Part shown: piece by piece, positions 48,303-60,383 of the stretch
How the letters are laid out: each line of letters begins with the position of its first letter
Position numbering within the stretch: position 1 is the stretch's first letter
From: Sistotremastrum niveocremeum HHB9708
Lineage: Eukaryota > Basidiomycota > Agaricomycetes > Sistotremastrales > Sistotremastraceae
Direction: 5' to 3'
Assembly: GCA_001630475.1 (NCBI GenBank)
Contig: KV419402.1
Location: 909,491-973,490 of the forward strand
Length of the DNA: 64,000 bases
Notes under the pieces: model-generated
Databases searched by the model: none
The model's input: only the letters and a program-made list of their open reading frames with translations
Told to the model about the DNA's origin: nothing
Position numbers and translations under genes: made by a program

Positions 48303-48841
48303 CGACTCAGTCCTTCCACTTCCGACCTCCGACACTCAACGACTAACACACGTGGCCTTTCTCCGATCGATCCGTCATCCTTTCTTTCAATCTCAAATAA
48401 ATCACTCCTCCTCCCGCAAGATATATTGGCTAATAAACACCTCCTACGCGGTCTTATACCGTCCATCCAATGTGCCAGCCTGTCGATGTACCACCACATC
48501 CAATTGGCTAACGAAATAACACTCCAAGACATCCGCTCATTAATAAATCCTTCATCATCATCGCGGCGACCCACATCCGACTCTATGCACCTCAAAGAGC
48601 CTACCCTTTCAGCTCATCAACTGAAGCTACGCATCAAAATGGCTGGAAGAAAGAATATTCGACTTGGACCTACCACCAAACCTCTCGTCTTCAAGCACCG
48701 ATACCACTATCGACATCGAGCTGATTTGCAGAGCGTACCGCCCACAAAGCCTCGAACCTAGGCTGCTACTCTGCCTTGTCGACGCATCGATATCGACACC
48801 TCAGAACCAACGTACAAATCGCGGATAAGACGTGCCTCTTC

Positions 48842-49393
48842 ATCTTCATGATCTCATTTCGGGAGCTGCACCTGGCTGGTTACGAAGAGGGGGTATCCTT
48901 TGATCCGGACATACCAGTACGGGTTCTCTCCTCGGACCCCGTCATCTCCGTCAACATAGACACCGTCGTAGCAAACTCTAACGCCTGTGAAATCTCAGAC
49001 CTGAAATGCGTCACTGCCTTCTCGGAGGCATTACCATCGACGTCCTCAAACTCAACAAACAACGCGCGAGATTCGGGTCTCTTTCCACATCGAAAGCCGG
49101 CGACCGAAAGCTTTCAAGGCTCAGACCACGACTCTCGAAATGAGAGTATTTCTCTGATGCAAGATTTCAAGCTACTTAGCCGCATTCTCGGAGCCGTCGA
49201 CGATCTCAGAACCGAAGTACCAGTCGCGGGTAAGACATCTCTCCATCATTACACGTCGAGCCTGCCGACTACGAAGACAGATACCCCCGACGTGGACCTA
49301 CCAATACCAATACCGTCCGCTCTCTTCCTCGCTCATCACCATCACCACCGACGCCGACATCGCCATCGACACCGGCATCGTAGCAGTTCGTAG
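48842..49393 (+). CDS. Doubtful frame with His/Arg-rich C-terminus
   Basis: An open frame running to 49393 begins MISFRELHLAGYEEGVSF and continues with fairly coding-like composition (VRVLSSDPVISVNIDTVV). It ends in a run of His and Arg from repeated cat/cgc codons. An upstream ATG in another frame (48639, MAGRKNIRLGP) might join through an intron, but no convincing pair of splice sites was found. No domain was recognised. It starts about 340 bp divergent to MON2, so it could also be promoter sequence with biased composition. Confidence 0.25.
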   Translation: MFMISFRELHLAGYEEGVSFDPDIPVRVLSSDPVISVNIDTVVANSNACEISDLKCVTAFSEALPSTSSNSTNNARDSGLFPHRKPATESFQGSDHDSRNESISLMQDFKLLSRILGAVDDLRTEVPVAGKTSLHHYTSSLPTTKTDTPDVDLPIPIPSALFLAHHHHHRRRHRHRHRHRSSS

Positions 49394-49620
49394 CACTCCC
49401 CATCTCCACGAAAGCTCACGAAAGCTCACACTACTTCCCTCCCTTTTCGCTCACTCCCTCCTCGCTCAATCTCAAGACATCAACGCTCTCTCAATTCCAT
49501 CTACAACTACTCCACTATTCCACGAAATCGAAACACATCCCTCTCCCTCCAATTCCACACGTCAAACGTCCCATCGCCCGCAATTCACAATACCAATACC
49601 CAGTACCCAGCGCTCACCGC

Positions 49621-49662
49621 AGATCGCAGACCGCAGACCGCAGACCGCAGACCGCAAGCCGC
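49621..49662. repeat. 7-bp tandem repeat, about six copies
   Basis: The unit agaccgc is repeated four times exactly, with a degenerate copy at each end (agatcgc and aagccgc). It lies in a gene-poor interval. A simple microsatellite-like expansion. Confidence 0.7.
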
Positions 49663-50313
49663 CGCTCTCACGAATCACGAATCATCCTCCATCCCCCATC
49701 CGACAAGACAAGACAGTACTTATCTTCAACTTCTCCCCGTCAATCCGTCATGAACCATAAAAATAAAAATGCACATGCAGATCTCTATACGGCATGACGA
49801 AAGGACGCACCTTCTCTTTGATTTCCGTCTCGATATCATCGTGGTATCGTGGCGTGCTGTACTGAGGAGAACTGTCGTCGGGATTCTCGGGGTCCTAGGT
49901 CTTCGATTCGAATTATAACAAAGGAGAGAGGGGAGGGAACATTCTGTCGTTCTCCCATGATCGGAGTAGGCCTGGCTGAGGCTTTTCGAACCGATCATGC
50001 AATGGACTACGGTGTTTCTTCGTCTCGGACTTTGAACAATTCAAGTCTTCAGATCTTGCGTTTTATTGGTAGTATCAGACGATGCAGTATAAGCCGCGCA
50101 GAACATGATAATATAAAAGACACAATACAAAGAAAGATACATCGCGAGAGAGATACATGACGAAATAACGCGAGAGACAAGATACAAAAAAAGATACATG
50201 GCACGATATAAACGAACACAAGAGATAGATAGACGCATAACGATAAAAGAAATAAATCAAGCAAAAATAAACCCGAATCCAAAGAGCCCTGCAAAAAGAG
50301 AAATAAGCCATAC

Positions 50314-52261
50314 TCACCTTCGTTCGACCCGAGGACCAATCCCCGGAATCCGAATCTTCTTCCCAAACACCCTAAACGACAATCGTCGAGGTCTTCGAGT
50401 GACGACCTCCACCGGCGCAGGCGCAAGCGCCTGGACGACCGGACGCCGTCTTCTCTCTGCACCCCTCGAATGTCGAATAGGATAGTCGGGTTCGTCGCTA
50501 TAGACGAATGTGGGGTCCGCCCTATGTCTTCGAACTTGCATCTGAGGCTGGCCTTGGAGACGAATATCGACCGCCGTGGCCGTTGAGGCTTGAGACGGCG
50601 ACCGCATACGTACACCGTGGTCGGGAACATACTAAAACATTATTAGCCGGGCAAAGGGATAGAATTAGAGGGAGACTTACTGCAGTTGAAGTGGGGGACG
50701 GCTGGGGACTCGGAACGTCGACGGCGCCTTCCAATCCGGGGGGCTAGAGGAACGTATCAGCGTCGCATTCAAAATTTAATGACGGCAAACATACGAAAAG
50801 TGGAGTATCCAGGGCTGCAATAGCTTCTTGAGGGGACTGTAATATATGATTCGAGTCAGTATCAGATAATGAACAAAAGAAAGAAAAACTTACCTCAGTC
50901 AAAGAATGAGTCTCTGGGCCCGGGCCCTCGGGGAAGAAAGCCCTTTCTTCAGTGGCGGAAGGCTAGGATATAATTGATCAGTAAATTGAAGACCTCAAAG
51001 GCCAATGACGTACCTGAATCGGAGAAACAGCCGCTGTCCCCTGTGCCACGGTTACGGATTCGTGTGTGCCGGTGGGCTAAAACGTCGCTCAGTATGGCAA
51101 ATATATAAAGATAAGAATTAGCTTACCGTTAGCAGAGCCAACGCCGCGGGCTCCATGTTCGCTGGGACAGAAACGTCTTCGTTGCTTTCTGGCTAGAGTA
51201 TATGTCAGAATAAGAAATTGATGTAATCAATGAACCGGCTTACTGTAATCGAAGAAAACACCACGGTTTCCTCAGGGAGTGTGACGCACTCGTTTGCGTC
51301 CTGCGGCTAATATGAGTTCAGTCTCAGAAATAAACAACAAAGAGAAAAGGCTTACCGAGATCGAAGAAATCGCCGCTGAAACGATAGGCGTTGGTCCCGA
51401 GCAAACATATTCCGAGAGATCGTGGTCTCCGTCGTAACGGAGAACTAAGGGGAGACGATACATCAGCATGAAGATCACCCGCTCACCTTGACGAATGCGT
51501 TCTGCACAGGAAATCTTCGAAGAGAAAGTTAGATGGCATAGATATTGAATTGAGAATGACTTACAGTGGTGGCCTCATCGCCATCAGATTCGGCATCGGT
51601 AGTCGAAGGGACGGGGGAGACAGCTCTCCAGCTCCCGAAATCGGAAAAGCTCGTATCTGAAACCTCGAGAACTTCAGTCGCTTCTTGGGGCGCGCTGGCG
51701 ACCACAGGAGTTGAGAACGAAGAGCAGGCTATCACCTCGCCATACTCTTCAGCCTCCTCCTCCTCGTCATCGTTCACCGCGTCCCGAGGGCGAATGCCCA
51801 CTCGTCGATGGGAACGAACTAATAAGGACTCACCTTGATCCTCTTCTACTGGGAGAAGAGGTTCGTGATCTTCCTGATAGCTCAAAGCTATGGAGTCACC
51901 ATCGTCGGAATCTTCTTCTGCTTCGTGGACTTCTTCGCCTGGAAGAGGCTCCCAGGCATCGACGCTGGAAACGACGGATTCACCGTCGCTCTGTCGTTCA
52001 AGTCAGCGAGGGAAAGAATGAGAAACAAGAGAGACTTACCGAGCGGCAACTGAAGTATTCTTCAGCATCGTCTTCGCCATCGACCACCTCCTCCTCGACC
52101 ACCTCCACCGCCACCGCCACCTCCGCCTCGGGGACTACCACCTCCATCGCCTCAGACACCTCCGCCACCGCGCAAGGCGTCTCCTTCACACTCCTCTCTC
52201 CCTTCCACACAGGAAGCCTCGCCCGTCCTAGTCCAATCGCCTGTAACGCACGCGGAAACAT
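50314..52261 (-). CDS. Unrecognised acidic protein encoded by a mini-exon array
   Basis: Eleven exons fit one continuous frame of 482 residues: 52040-52261, 51565-51990, 51487-51514, 51356-51444, 51244-51306, 51127-51192, 51014-51076, 50894-50962, 50795-50836, 50681-50743, 50314-50631. All introns are 42-57 nt, with GT...AG ends, except the 50 nt intron after exon 2. The N-terminal 216 residues are acidic (VEVVEEEVVDGEDDAEEYF; DDEEEEAEEYGEV). Exons 5-10 are all symmetric phase 0, 42-69 nt, and five of the six begin with Pro; each encodes a variable Thr/Val/Pro/Glu-rich segment (for example THESVTVAQGTAAVSPIQ). The last exon is basic (RGAERRRRPVVQAL, RRPRRLSFRVFGKKIRIPG). No signal peptide, membrane helix or known domain. 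Start could instead be at 52348. Function unknown. Confidence 0.7.
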
Positions 52262-55200
52262 TTCGCAAAAAGCAGTAAAGTCGCAATAAGCAGAGCTTAG
52301 CAGACAAGAACTCTCAAGAAGATGGGAGTTCAGTGAAGAGAGAGTCACATCATATCGTTGCGCAGAGCTGAGTTTGAGTCTGAGTTAGCTGAGCTGACTG
52401 CTGTCGAGACGAGACGAATCGAATGTCAAAACGCGTCGAAAGTGAATAAGCGCCGGTGTTGAAGGGCTGTCGATGTCGGACCCACATCGGCTATCGGAAG
52501 ATCACTAAGGGGCCAATGCTTCCGAGCTTCTGCCGAGCCGGGCATCCGGTTGCCGGTTGCCACCTCCGAAATGGCAAACCTGCGGAAGATAAGCTTTCAA
52601 AGCACAGGAAAGCCTGGTATTGAAACATGTCAGCTTAAAAGATTATCATTGTCATGTTTTGAGCTCGCCGGATTCCTCTCCTCATTTCTGTGACATGTTC
52701 GAGCAGTGTTCGAGCTCGACATCTGTCCCCCGGCCAGCGGAGTTCGAATATCAACTTCTCTGGGCTCTATTTTTACTTCCGAAGCACCTGGGCCCAGGCA
52801 CCCCTTTCAAGTTCTCACGACTAGACGCTCATGTTTGGGCGCCTTTTTCCTTATCGCACCATTCTTTTGCACGATAGCATTCATCCCGTCCTCACCATAA
52901 ACAAGATCGTTGCCAATGCAAACATGAAAAATGACTGATGCGTCAAGTGAAACCTTTCCCCCTTGTGCTTTTGTAGATTGTGAACCCGAAATACCAGACG
53001 CGTATGTCCAGTTTTAACTTAATAGTTTTGCATTATGATTTCTACCCCAGTGTGATTGTATCGTTGTGATGATTCATGATTCAGTATCCTTTTTCCATTC
53101 GCTTCATTTCACAGTATCGTATTATCGGTTCGACGTACATCTTCAATCGCGATTCAGTCCGAGAAACGCACGGTGAGGTCGGACCATTGTCGGTTCTTTC
53201 GTTGATCAGTTCTTCGGCCTTCCTCCAGACTGAAAGGACTTTATTAGCAGGTAAGAAAAGCTGAGCTATCCTGTAGCAAGACTTTCGCATCTGGGGACCC
53301 AAGCCGCATTTCACTGCGACTATGATACTGTCACGATCGACGCTATTCGACTCACAACGTCCTGTCCTGCTGAGCTACGGAGGCTTTGACCTCATGCACG
53401 TCCAAAGGTAAGAAAAGATATCTCTTCCTCGTCTCACGATGACCTGAAGACGTCAAGATAAGGAGGCTTTCACAGTTGGAAATTCTCCGGAGACGAGGGA
53501 TGTCTGCATAACACAACATTGACGGCGTCCTTTGGAGCTAAATCATGCACCAGGATACGATACCCCTCCGAATGGCTCGGCACCAAGGCGGTTTCGAATG
53601 TGTCCATGACTTCCTGTCAGTGTCTCCAATAAACGTCCGTCCCTCTTCCATTCGTCTCATCGGCATCAGAGCTTTCAGAAGCTGATACAGGATATTCGCA
53701 TATGATGGTCTCTAGAATTCGTCCCCGAGCATGAACTCCTTCATGGATTGGTGCGTCTCTCGACTGGATTATCGACCCTCTATGCATGGACACTGATGAC
53801 ACCGATGATGGAACGGAATGAATTTGGTTACTGGACCTGCCGAATCGCAGGCGGCGCATCCAAGGGTCGCATTCTCTTTCTCAAGGTATGATCTGTCAGA
53901 GACACTGGCTGTTCGCCTCACGTGGACATCATCCGTTCTGCTCGGCATTCATCCTGCTTCTCGTCTTGGTTTATCGACCTAGAAGCAAACATTCTTGACG
54001 CTAAACATTGACAGGACCGACTGACTTGCTCCTATATATACTTCTCATTGGCGACCACTACAAGATGTTGGACTACGGGGATGTACAACTTCTCACGACG
54101 GACTAGGCTAACTCGGCGTTCTTCCTACTTCTAGCCTTGAATCGAGCCATCGTTATAAGACAAAGTACCTCGACGTTTCGCCTCTCTACTCGCTTTGCCA
54201 TTTGTCTCCAGCACATGGTCATTGTATCGCGAACTAAGGGCTTGATGCTAGTATCCCCGGATAAATTCGGAATTCCAAACAGAAACAGTCTCGCAGGCAG
54301 AACATATTCTCCGACGATACCGAAACGCAATCTAATCTAATAAAGCACTTCTCTTCCCTCCTAAATCCGCAGTGGCGACTTCTTTTTGTGCGAGCCCTGA
54401 TCGATATCGAATGATCGACGTTGTTCCAAGCCACGGATCCGTGCAATATAGGAGACGTGAGAAGCCCAAAGGGCCCCGGAGCCTTGAGCTGCGATTTGAG
54501 TGGACGTCGAGGAAATGAGAAGAGGAAACGAATAGCAACGTTGGAAGCCGGGGGCGGGATGAGGTCGGATCCGTAGTTGATGCACTCCAACCAACGCAAT
54601 GTTGATAAGTGAGCCGAGTAGCGCAGCGCTAGTAGAATCCATCAAGAGAAATGGAAATGCGATAAATACTTATTCACCGTAGCGAAGCGGAGGTGAATTT
54701 AAGTGTCCGGTTTTTCTCTTACGTCATCACGGGGTTAGCGGCGGAAGGGGAGTGCTGGGGGGCTCTCGGATTGAAAGTTTTGTATCGGGGACTTCGAAGC
54801 TAATTGCTCCTCTGTTTCAACGTCATTCGCCGTAAAAATTGCACATTTGTGTCATATATGATCTAACCGTCTAGTCTATCGCTTTTCAGCTGCCCATCCG
54901 CAAAATTGAGCGAGCTGGATCAACGCTGCACCGACTTTTAGGCGCTTATTATCTGCGACGCGTGGCCGGAGTTATCGGCGATGTCATCCCTTTTACTGAA
55001 AGCATAAATTCGATTTAAATGCAAGTCTAGGTGTGAATTCTCGCCGTGGTTAAGACACTTAAATTCACCTCCCGGGCCCTTCGCAAGGTGGGTTAACGCA
55101 CCGCGTGCTACGATGTTAGTGGATGATGGGCGGAGTTTGAAGCAGTGACAGGCCTCGTGCTACTTGAATCGCAGACACTGACGGCCAGAGAGAGGCAAGG

Positions 55201-55292
55201 CAGGACCAAGCCTGCAGGTGAGTGGCAATATTAAGTCTTGTGTTTATGCTATAAGCGCTAATAGCTAATAGAGACGAAATCGAACCCGGAAT
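52262..55292. other. 3 kb interval without supported gene, containing a MITE-like element
   Basis: Divergent region between the mini-exon gene (-) and the Zn2Cys6 gene (+). Open frames of 60-120 codons (for example 54234-54599 on the minus strand) have no coding support. It contains the inverted-repeat element 54673-55092 described separately. Confidence 0.5.
54673..55092. mobile_element. MITE-like non-autonomous element with inverted termini
   Basis: A perfect 19-bp inverted repeat (ggaggtgaatttaagtgtc at 54689-54707, its complement at 55054-55072) is extended outward by a similar segment on both sides (cacc-gtagcgaag on the left; the complement of the right end reads cacc-ttgcgaag). The right arm has a 4-5 bp insertion with a gggcccggg palindrome. 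The trinucleotide TTA flanks both ends (54670-54672 and 55093-55095), which would fit a 3-bp target duplication as in PIF/Harbinger elements. The interior has no open frame. Class assignment is tentative. Confidence 0.5.
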
Positions 55293-58200
55293 ATGGACAT
55301 GGACTTCGCTCAGCAAACCCGGCCTCGTCCAATCGCCGGTCGCTCCTCCACCCTCGACTCGCAACATTCATACCCACGCACGCATCTTCACCGCTCCTTT
55401 ACCACCCAGCAGCAACAACCTCAGCAGATGTTCACGCCCGCGCTGTTCCATGGAGGAGATCCCCACGAACAAACAGGGCAAGGACTCGATTATGAGACGT
55501 TCCTGAATCTGCAGGAGCAGTTTGGTGTCGATTCCCTAAGAAGCAATTTGAATATTGCTGCTGCTCAGACGAGGAGTGAACATCCAAGTCATCCGTATCA
55601 TGAACCGGTCTATGTATTCGATGCAGGCGCATATGGTCAGGCTCAGGCTCAAGCACAGTGGCAAGATCCCCAGACATATGCACCTCAACAACCACAACCA
55701 TCGTATCATGCGCAACAATATCCATCGCCATTCACCAACTCTCAACACTCTGCATCCGTATCTCCTCCCATACACAACACAATGGGAGTGGAATACCAAC
55801 CATCCCCTCTTCCCATACATCCCGCGCTACAGCGTCCCCAACTATCACCAATTGTAACAGGTCCAGGGCCATCTCGTAACCACCTCGCTCCTCAACATGA
55901 AAGTCACCAATCTGACTCCCGTCGACCGTCTCGCAAACGGAAACGTACCCAGGCGCGTCAAAGTCGGAAGAGGAAAGGAGACGACAGTGGGGACGACCGC
56001 GATGGAGATAGTAACGGAAGTGATGCAGATGGGCGGGACGAGGAGGATGATGGGATTGGCAGGGGACCTGATGGACAACCTGTTCGATTGTGAGTTGCCT
56101 TTAATCTATTCTCTTGCTTTCTCGTTTCTTGGCGCCTGGGGGGAAATCGGTTTGGTTGACAGCCGGTTTGGTCGTCGATGCCAGGCCAGCCCATCACATC
56201 CTTGCCTCGTTGTTGAGCCTCATGTTTTGGATTGAATACTGATTGCGTGCGATTGTAGACCCGGGGCCTGCAAGCATTGTAGGAAGCTCAAGGTTCGTCC
56301 GGTCTTTCGTTCTCCGGAGTCAGACCCTGACGTCATGATCATGAATGGATAGATGAAATGCGAATTCGAAGACCCTTATGATGTGGTCTGTAAACGTTGC
56401 AAGACGAGTCGACACGAATGTATTGTGGAGGGTCGGAGACCGAGACCTCCTACAACGTACGTTCTCTTGGTTTGTGTCTTGTATTGTTTGGACTTATAGG
56501 GTATTAGGAAGAGGGAATTTTTGTTGGCTCAGATCCGACACAAGGATGCTATCATCGACTCCCTACTAAAACACGTACGTCTCCGATGCACAGTCGTAGA
56601 CCTGCAAAGACTGAGATCGTATCGTAGATCCACAGCCCCAACGACCACCCCATCCCAGCAGCCCATCTTTCCCTACACCCCTCCGACGATCCCTCAACAT
56701 TCACGAACCACCTCCCTCCTATCCCTCTCCAAGGAGGGACAACGGCCAGCACTGATCAACCCGATGCGGCTGTGCTCGAATGGTTAGAGAAAGCAAGAGA
56801 AGCAGAAGGGAAGTATATCAGTGACATGACCACTTCTGAAGAGGAAAGTGAGAGTTTCGATGAGAGCGACGAGGAGGTGGGAATTCGAGGGAGGTTGTGG
56901 AATAGAAAGGGACATGGAATTGGGGACTACGAGAACTTCCATAATGTTCCCGGAGAACCTTCGCCTATTGGTGAGTCTTCCTCTTCCGTATGGGGAAAAG
57001 ATGCTGACGGTGGTGAATAGGCCTGTTAGCACACCTTTCGATTGCAAGGACAAGATCCAAATCGCGCTCGCGGACTCGAACAACGAGATCTTCGTCCGTC
57101 TCTGCCGATCCTTCACGTACCAGCCACACAAATACACATGGAAGAACAGATACGCCGTCCACATCTGCACTTCACGCCGATGGAAGTGACTCAGGAGGCC
57201 CGGCTGATGGTAATGAAGATGATAACGTTGGGCTGGCGAATGATACTTATTTCTTCCCTGGTACGTCCCTTTCTCCGATTGAATGATAGGATGGGACTAA
57301 TGGGCTTTTGGGCAGGCCCTCAGAGTCAACTTAATCTGAGAGCTGCGTTGTTGGGCCAACGGCCGCCTGAGATTCTTGTGCATGGGATTGTCACGCCGGC
57401 GGATGTGGATCAATTATTCAAAATGTGCGTTACTTTTTCATCTTTTCTTCTTGGCGATGTAGTGTCCCTACTTCGACTTTCTTCGTTTCGCTGCTCGTTT
57501 GTTGGCTCGTCGACCGCATCCATTTACACCGTCTTTGCTCAACTCAAACTAACTATACGACTCATAGATTTTACGAAAAGATCAATGTACGCCCTGGTAT
57601 CTTTCACTATTTGAAGACGCGAGAAGCTTACTCCTTCACAGCCGTTCGTCTCTCTTCTAGATCCAGTCCTCCATACACCCGCAACAACATTCAATCGCTG
57701 TCCCTTCCTTTTCACGGTCATCTGTGCCGTCTCCTCACGCTTCTACACCTCCGCTCCTTCCTCCCCTCCCGCATCTAATCCTCCACTCCCGGCCACCTCT
57801 TCCTCCAACACCAACGTCACCGCTCGACAGACCGCTCGAAACAGAGCTGCAGCACAGATCAAACCCGAGCCCGCTCCTGTAGATCAATTCTCTGATAAAT
57901 CAAAGATATATCCCATCGCGATGTATTTCGCGAAGAGTGCTGCATCGAAGAATTTGATTGAGGGGTTGAAGAGTGTAGAGTTGAGTCAGGCGTATTTGTT
58001 GCTCAGTATCTATAGTATGCCTGCGAGGAGATGGGAGGAGGACCGGAGTTGGTTGTATCTTGGTATGTCTCTTCTTTTCCTTGGCCTTCCCTTCGTTCAC
58101 TTTCACTCCTTGGACTCTTACTTTTCGTCGCGTGCATTCTCGTGAATATCGCTAACCCTGGAATAGGCATTGCCATTCGAATAGCGACAGATCTGAACCT

Positions 58201-60015
58201 ATATCGACCGTCAAGCGCGAAGCCCGCTAACGAGACACAAGAGAGGGAACTCTTAAATCGTACTCGGACATGGCTCGTACGTACCTGCTCTCCTCATTCG
58301 GGATAATATCAGAAGTCTTACCCGGGATATAGATATGCTTCAACCTCGATCGATCGACATCTACGCAGTTTGGAAAGCCCTTCACTATCAAAGAAGACTT
58401 GTATGTCCCCCTGTCATGTCTCCTGTCATATCTGACTAGATGACTCTGCAGCATCGTCCGAGGCGCGAACAACTGGTATCGATCGAATCAGTACAATCAT
58501 CCTTATGATATCCATTTGTGTGCGTATTCGAGACTCTTGAGGATCGTCGCGAGATTCCATGGAGAGGTATATTCAAATCCGGATCATCCGACTGGATTGA
58601 ATAAGGTCACTTCATCCGCTAAATTCTCCTACTATATGCTGACGTCGGGGCAGCACATTGACCTCCATGGTATAGCCGCGAGGTACGAACAGGAGCTTAA
58701 CGAGTTCGAAGATCATACAGCCATCGCCTTCCGAGAGAGTTTCAACCCCTCAGATCTCGGCTCTGCGTTCCGATGCAAGTTACTCCCGTTCCTGGCCAAT
58801 TATTCGAGACTTGTAATGTTCTCCTTTGGATTCCAACGCGTATTTCAGATGGGGGAGCTGAAGGCCGGGGATATCTTCCTTCAGAGGGTGAGTGTATTCA
58901 AGTAGACAGAGTGATGTATATTGATTGGCTCGTGCTTGGGTTTTTAGTGTTTAAGCGCGGCAAGTAAAGTGTTGACAGTTATGATTGACACGTTGGCTCC
59001 GAGTGGTTATATGCGTTATTCCCCTGACGGTACAGCTGTTCTTCATTAATTTACGAACAAGTATCTGATCGCATTAATCAGGTCATTTCGTCTTCTCAGC
59101 CTTTGCCGCCGCTTTCCTCCTGAAGGTATGTCCCTTCTCTTTAGGGAGGTGGTGGTATTGATAGTTGAGCAGCTTCTCCGACCTGACTTCAACGAGATCA
59201 TCGATGACTCCGGCCGCAACGAGATCGTCCAGCTCGTTGAACGACTCATCGCCGCTATCGGCTCGCCCGAAATTGCCATCGACGAACGCCACACTCCCAA
59301 ACTCTACGCTCGTTTCCTCCAGGGACTTCTACACAAACAACTGAATCCTGACCCAGAGCCCGACTTCGATATAACCCCTATGAACGGAGGAGCTCTGCAG
59401 GCTAGTGGATCGCCGCTACCCATTATTGGCGAGATTCCTCCTGACGGTGAGGTGGAACCTGGAACACCGTCTATCTCCGTCGAGAGATCCCCGCCTCAGC
59501 CTACTCGTCCGCTATCAGGATCATACGAGGCTCACGACGGCCATTATCAAGTCGGAGGCCGTCTTTCACCCGTATACGACGAACGTCAATCAACCAGCGC
59601 CTCAAGCACCGTAAACGGGGGTCATGATCTGGACGACGGTACCGAACGCAGTATCGGAGGCGACATTATACATCCGCATGGAGTCCCGGATGAGGATCTG
59701 TTAGCTACGATGCAGATTCTTACGAATCCTGCGTTCTTCGATCATATGCTTATGCCTGGATTCGCTCCTGAGGAATGGCTTGGTGATCATCCTCCACCTG
59801 GCGATCATCATCAGGTTCATCCCGCTCTTCATCTCCCACCGCAGTCGATCCAGCATCAGTTGCAACCTCAGCAGCAGGGCGCGGGCGGGCTTGGATATCC
59901 CGGACAAGGCATGCAAGGATATCCCAATCAGTACCAGCAAATGAATTATACTAATCCCGGTCCTGTTCCTGGGTATCAGAACGGGTATACGACCAATTAT
60001 AACTACACTGGATAA
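55293..60015 (+). CDS. Zn2Cys6 fungal transcription factor with fungal_trans domain
   Basis: A gene of more than ten exons. A Gln-rich N-terminus (MDMDFAQQTRPRPIAGRSS...) ends in a basic/acidic region (SRKRKRTQARQSRKRKGDD). The zinc cluster is assembled from three exons between about 56260 and 56457: ACKHCRKLK, MKCEFEDPYDVVCKRC and KTSRHECIVEG, with the C-X2-C-X6-C...C-X2-C-X6-C spacing. A short helix follows (KREFLLAQIRHKDAIIDSLL). The fungal_trans region includes ILVHGIVTPADVDQLFKI, YPIAMYFAKSAASKN, QAYLLLSIYSMPARRWEEDRS and GIAIRIATDLNLYRP. The C-terminal exon (to 60015) is Pro/Gly/Gln-rich. It resembles basidiomycete regulators often named after the protease regulator PrtT, but the name is by similarity of the middle region only. 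Targets unknown. Confidence 0.87.
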
Positions 60016-60383
60016 TCTCTCTTTTCTTCTCTCTCCTCGTATCACTTCATTGCTTTCCCTCGCTTTCGTGCAGTTGATTTCACGCCCCTCTCACTAGCTA
60101 CATTCTTGGAAATAGGTTTTCGTTTTAGTCTTCGCTTCAGATATTTTGAGGATTGGTTGTAGGATTTTTTGAACTTGTATATTAGCATCATATTCCTGTG
60201 TACATATTAGTAGATCCAAATATATGGAGCGGTGTGGACTGGTCGAATAAAGCAGGTTTAATTCAAGACGGTCGGATCGGATGTCGGAAGTGAAAGTTGC
60301 AGCCAATACCTTCGAGTTCCCGCAACTCGTCCACGACGGATTGCAAGACGCTGTCCTGCTTATAGCGGGACATAGAGAGGAAG
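60016..60383. other. Intergenic between two plus-strand genes
   Basis: Holds the 3' untranslated region of the Zn2Cys6 gene and the promoter of the uS10m gene. An AATAAA sits at 60246-60251, a possible polyadenylation signal. No frame of interest. Confidence 0.4.

Larger units (their letters stand above)
48303..50313. other. 2 kb interval, one doubtful open frame
   Basis: This lies between the MON2 start and the 3' end of the mini-exon gene. It includes the doubtful plus-strand frame 48842-49393 and a 7-bp tandem repeat (49621-49662). The plus strand from 50080 to 50260 is A-rich with several repeats of a gatacat/gagagat type. No RNA gene was recognised. Confidence 0.45.

Noticed and set aside
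50049-50317. Hydrophobic C-terminal extension of the mini-exon gene
   Set aside because: The last exon reaches an in-frame TGA at 50314; the hydrophobic frame needs an extra intron and lies in T-rich repeat-like sequence, so it is probably 3' untranslated.
53366-53377. tRNA-like A box (TAGCTCAGCAGG) on the minus strand
   Set aside because: No matching acceptor stem, T-arm with GTTCRA or plausible B box at the right distance was found.
54234-54599. Minus-strand frame of 121 codons
   Set aside because: No coding character, no domain and no intron context; located in an AT-rich, gene-poor interval next to the MITE-like element.
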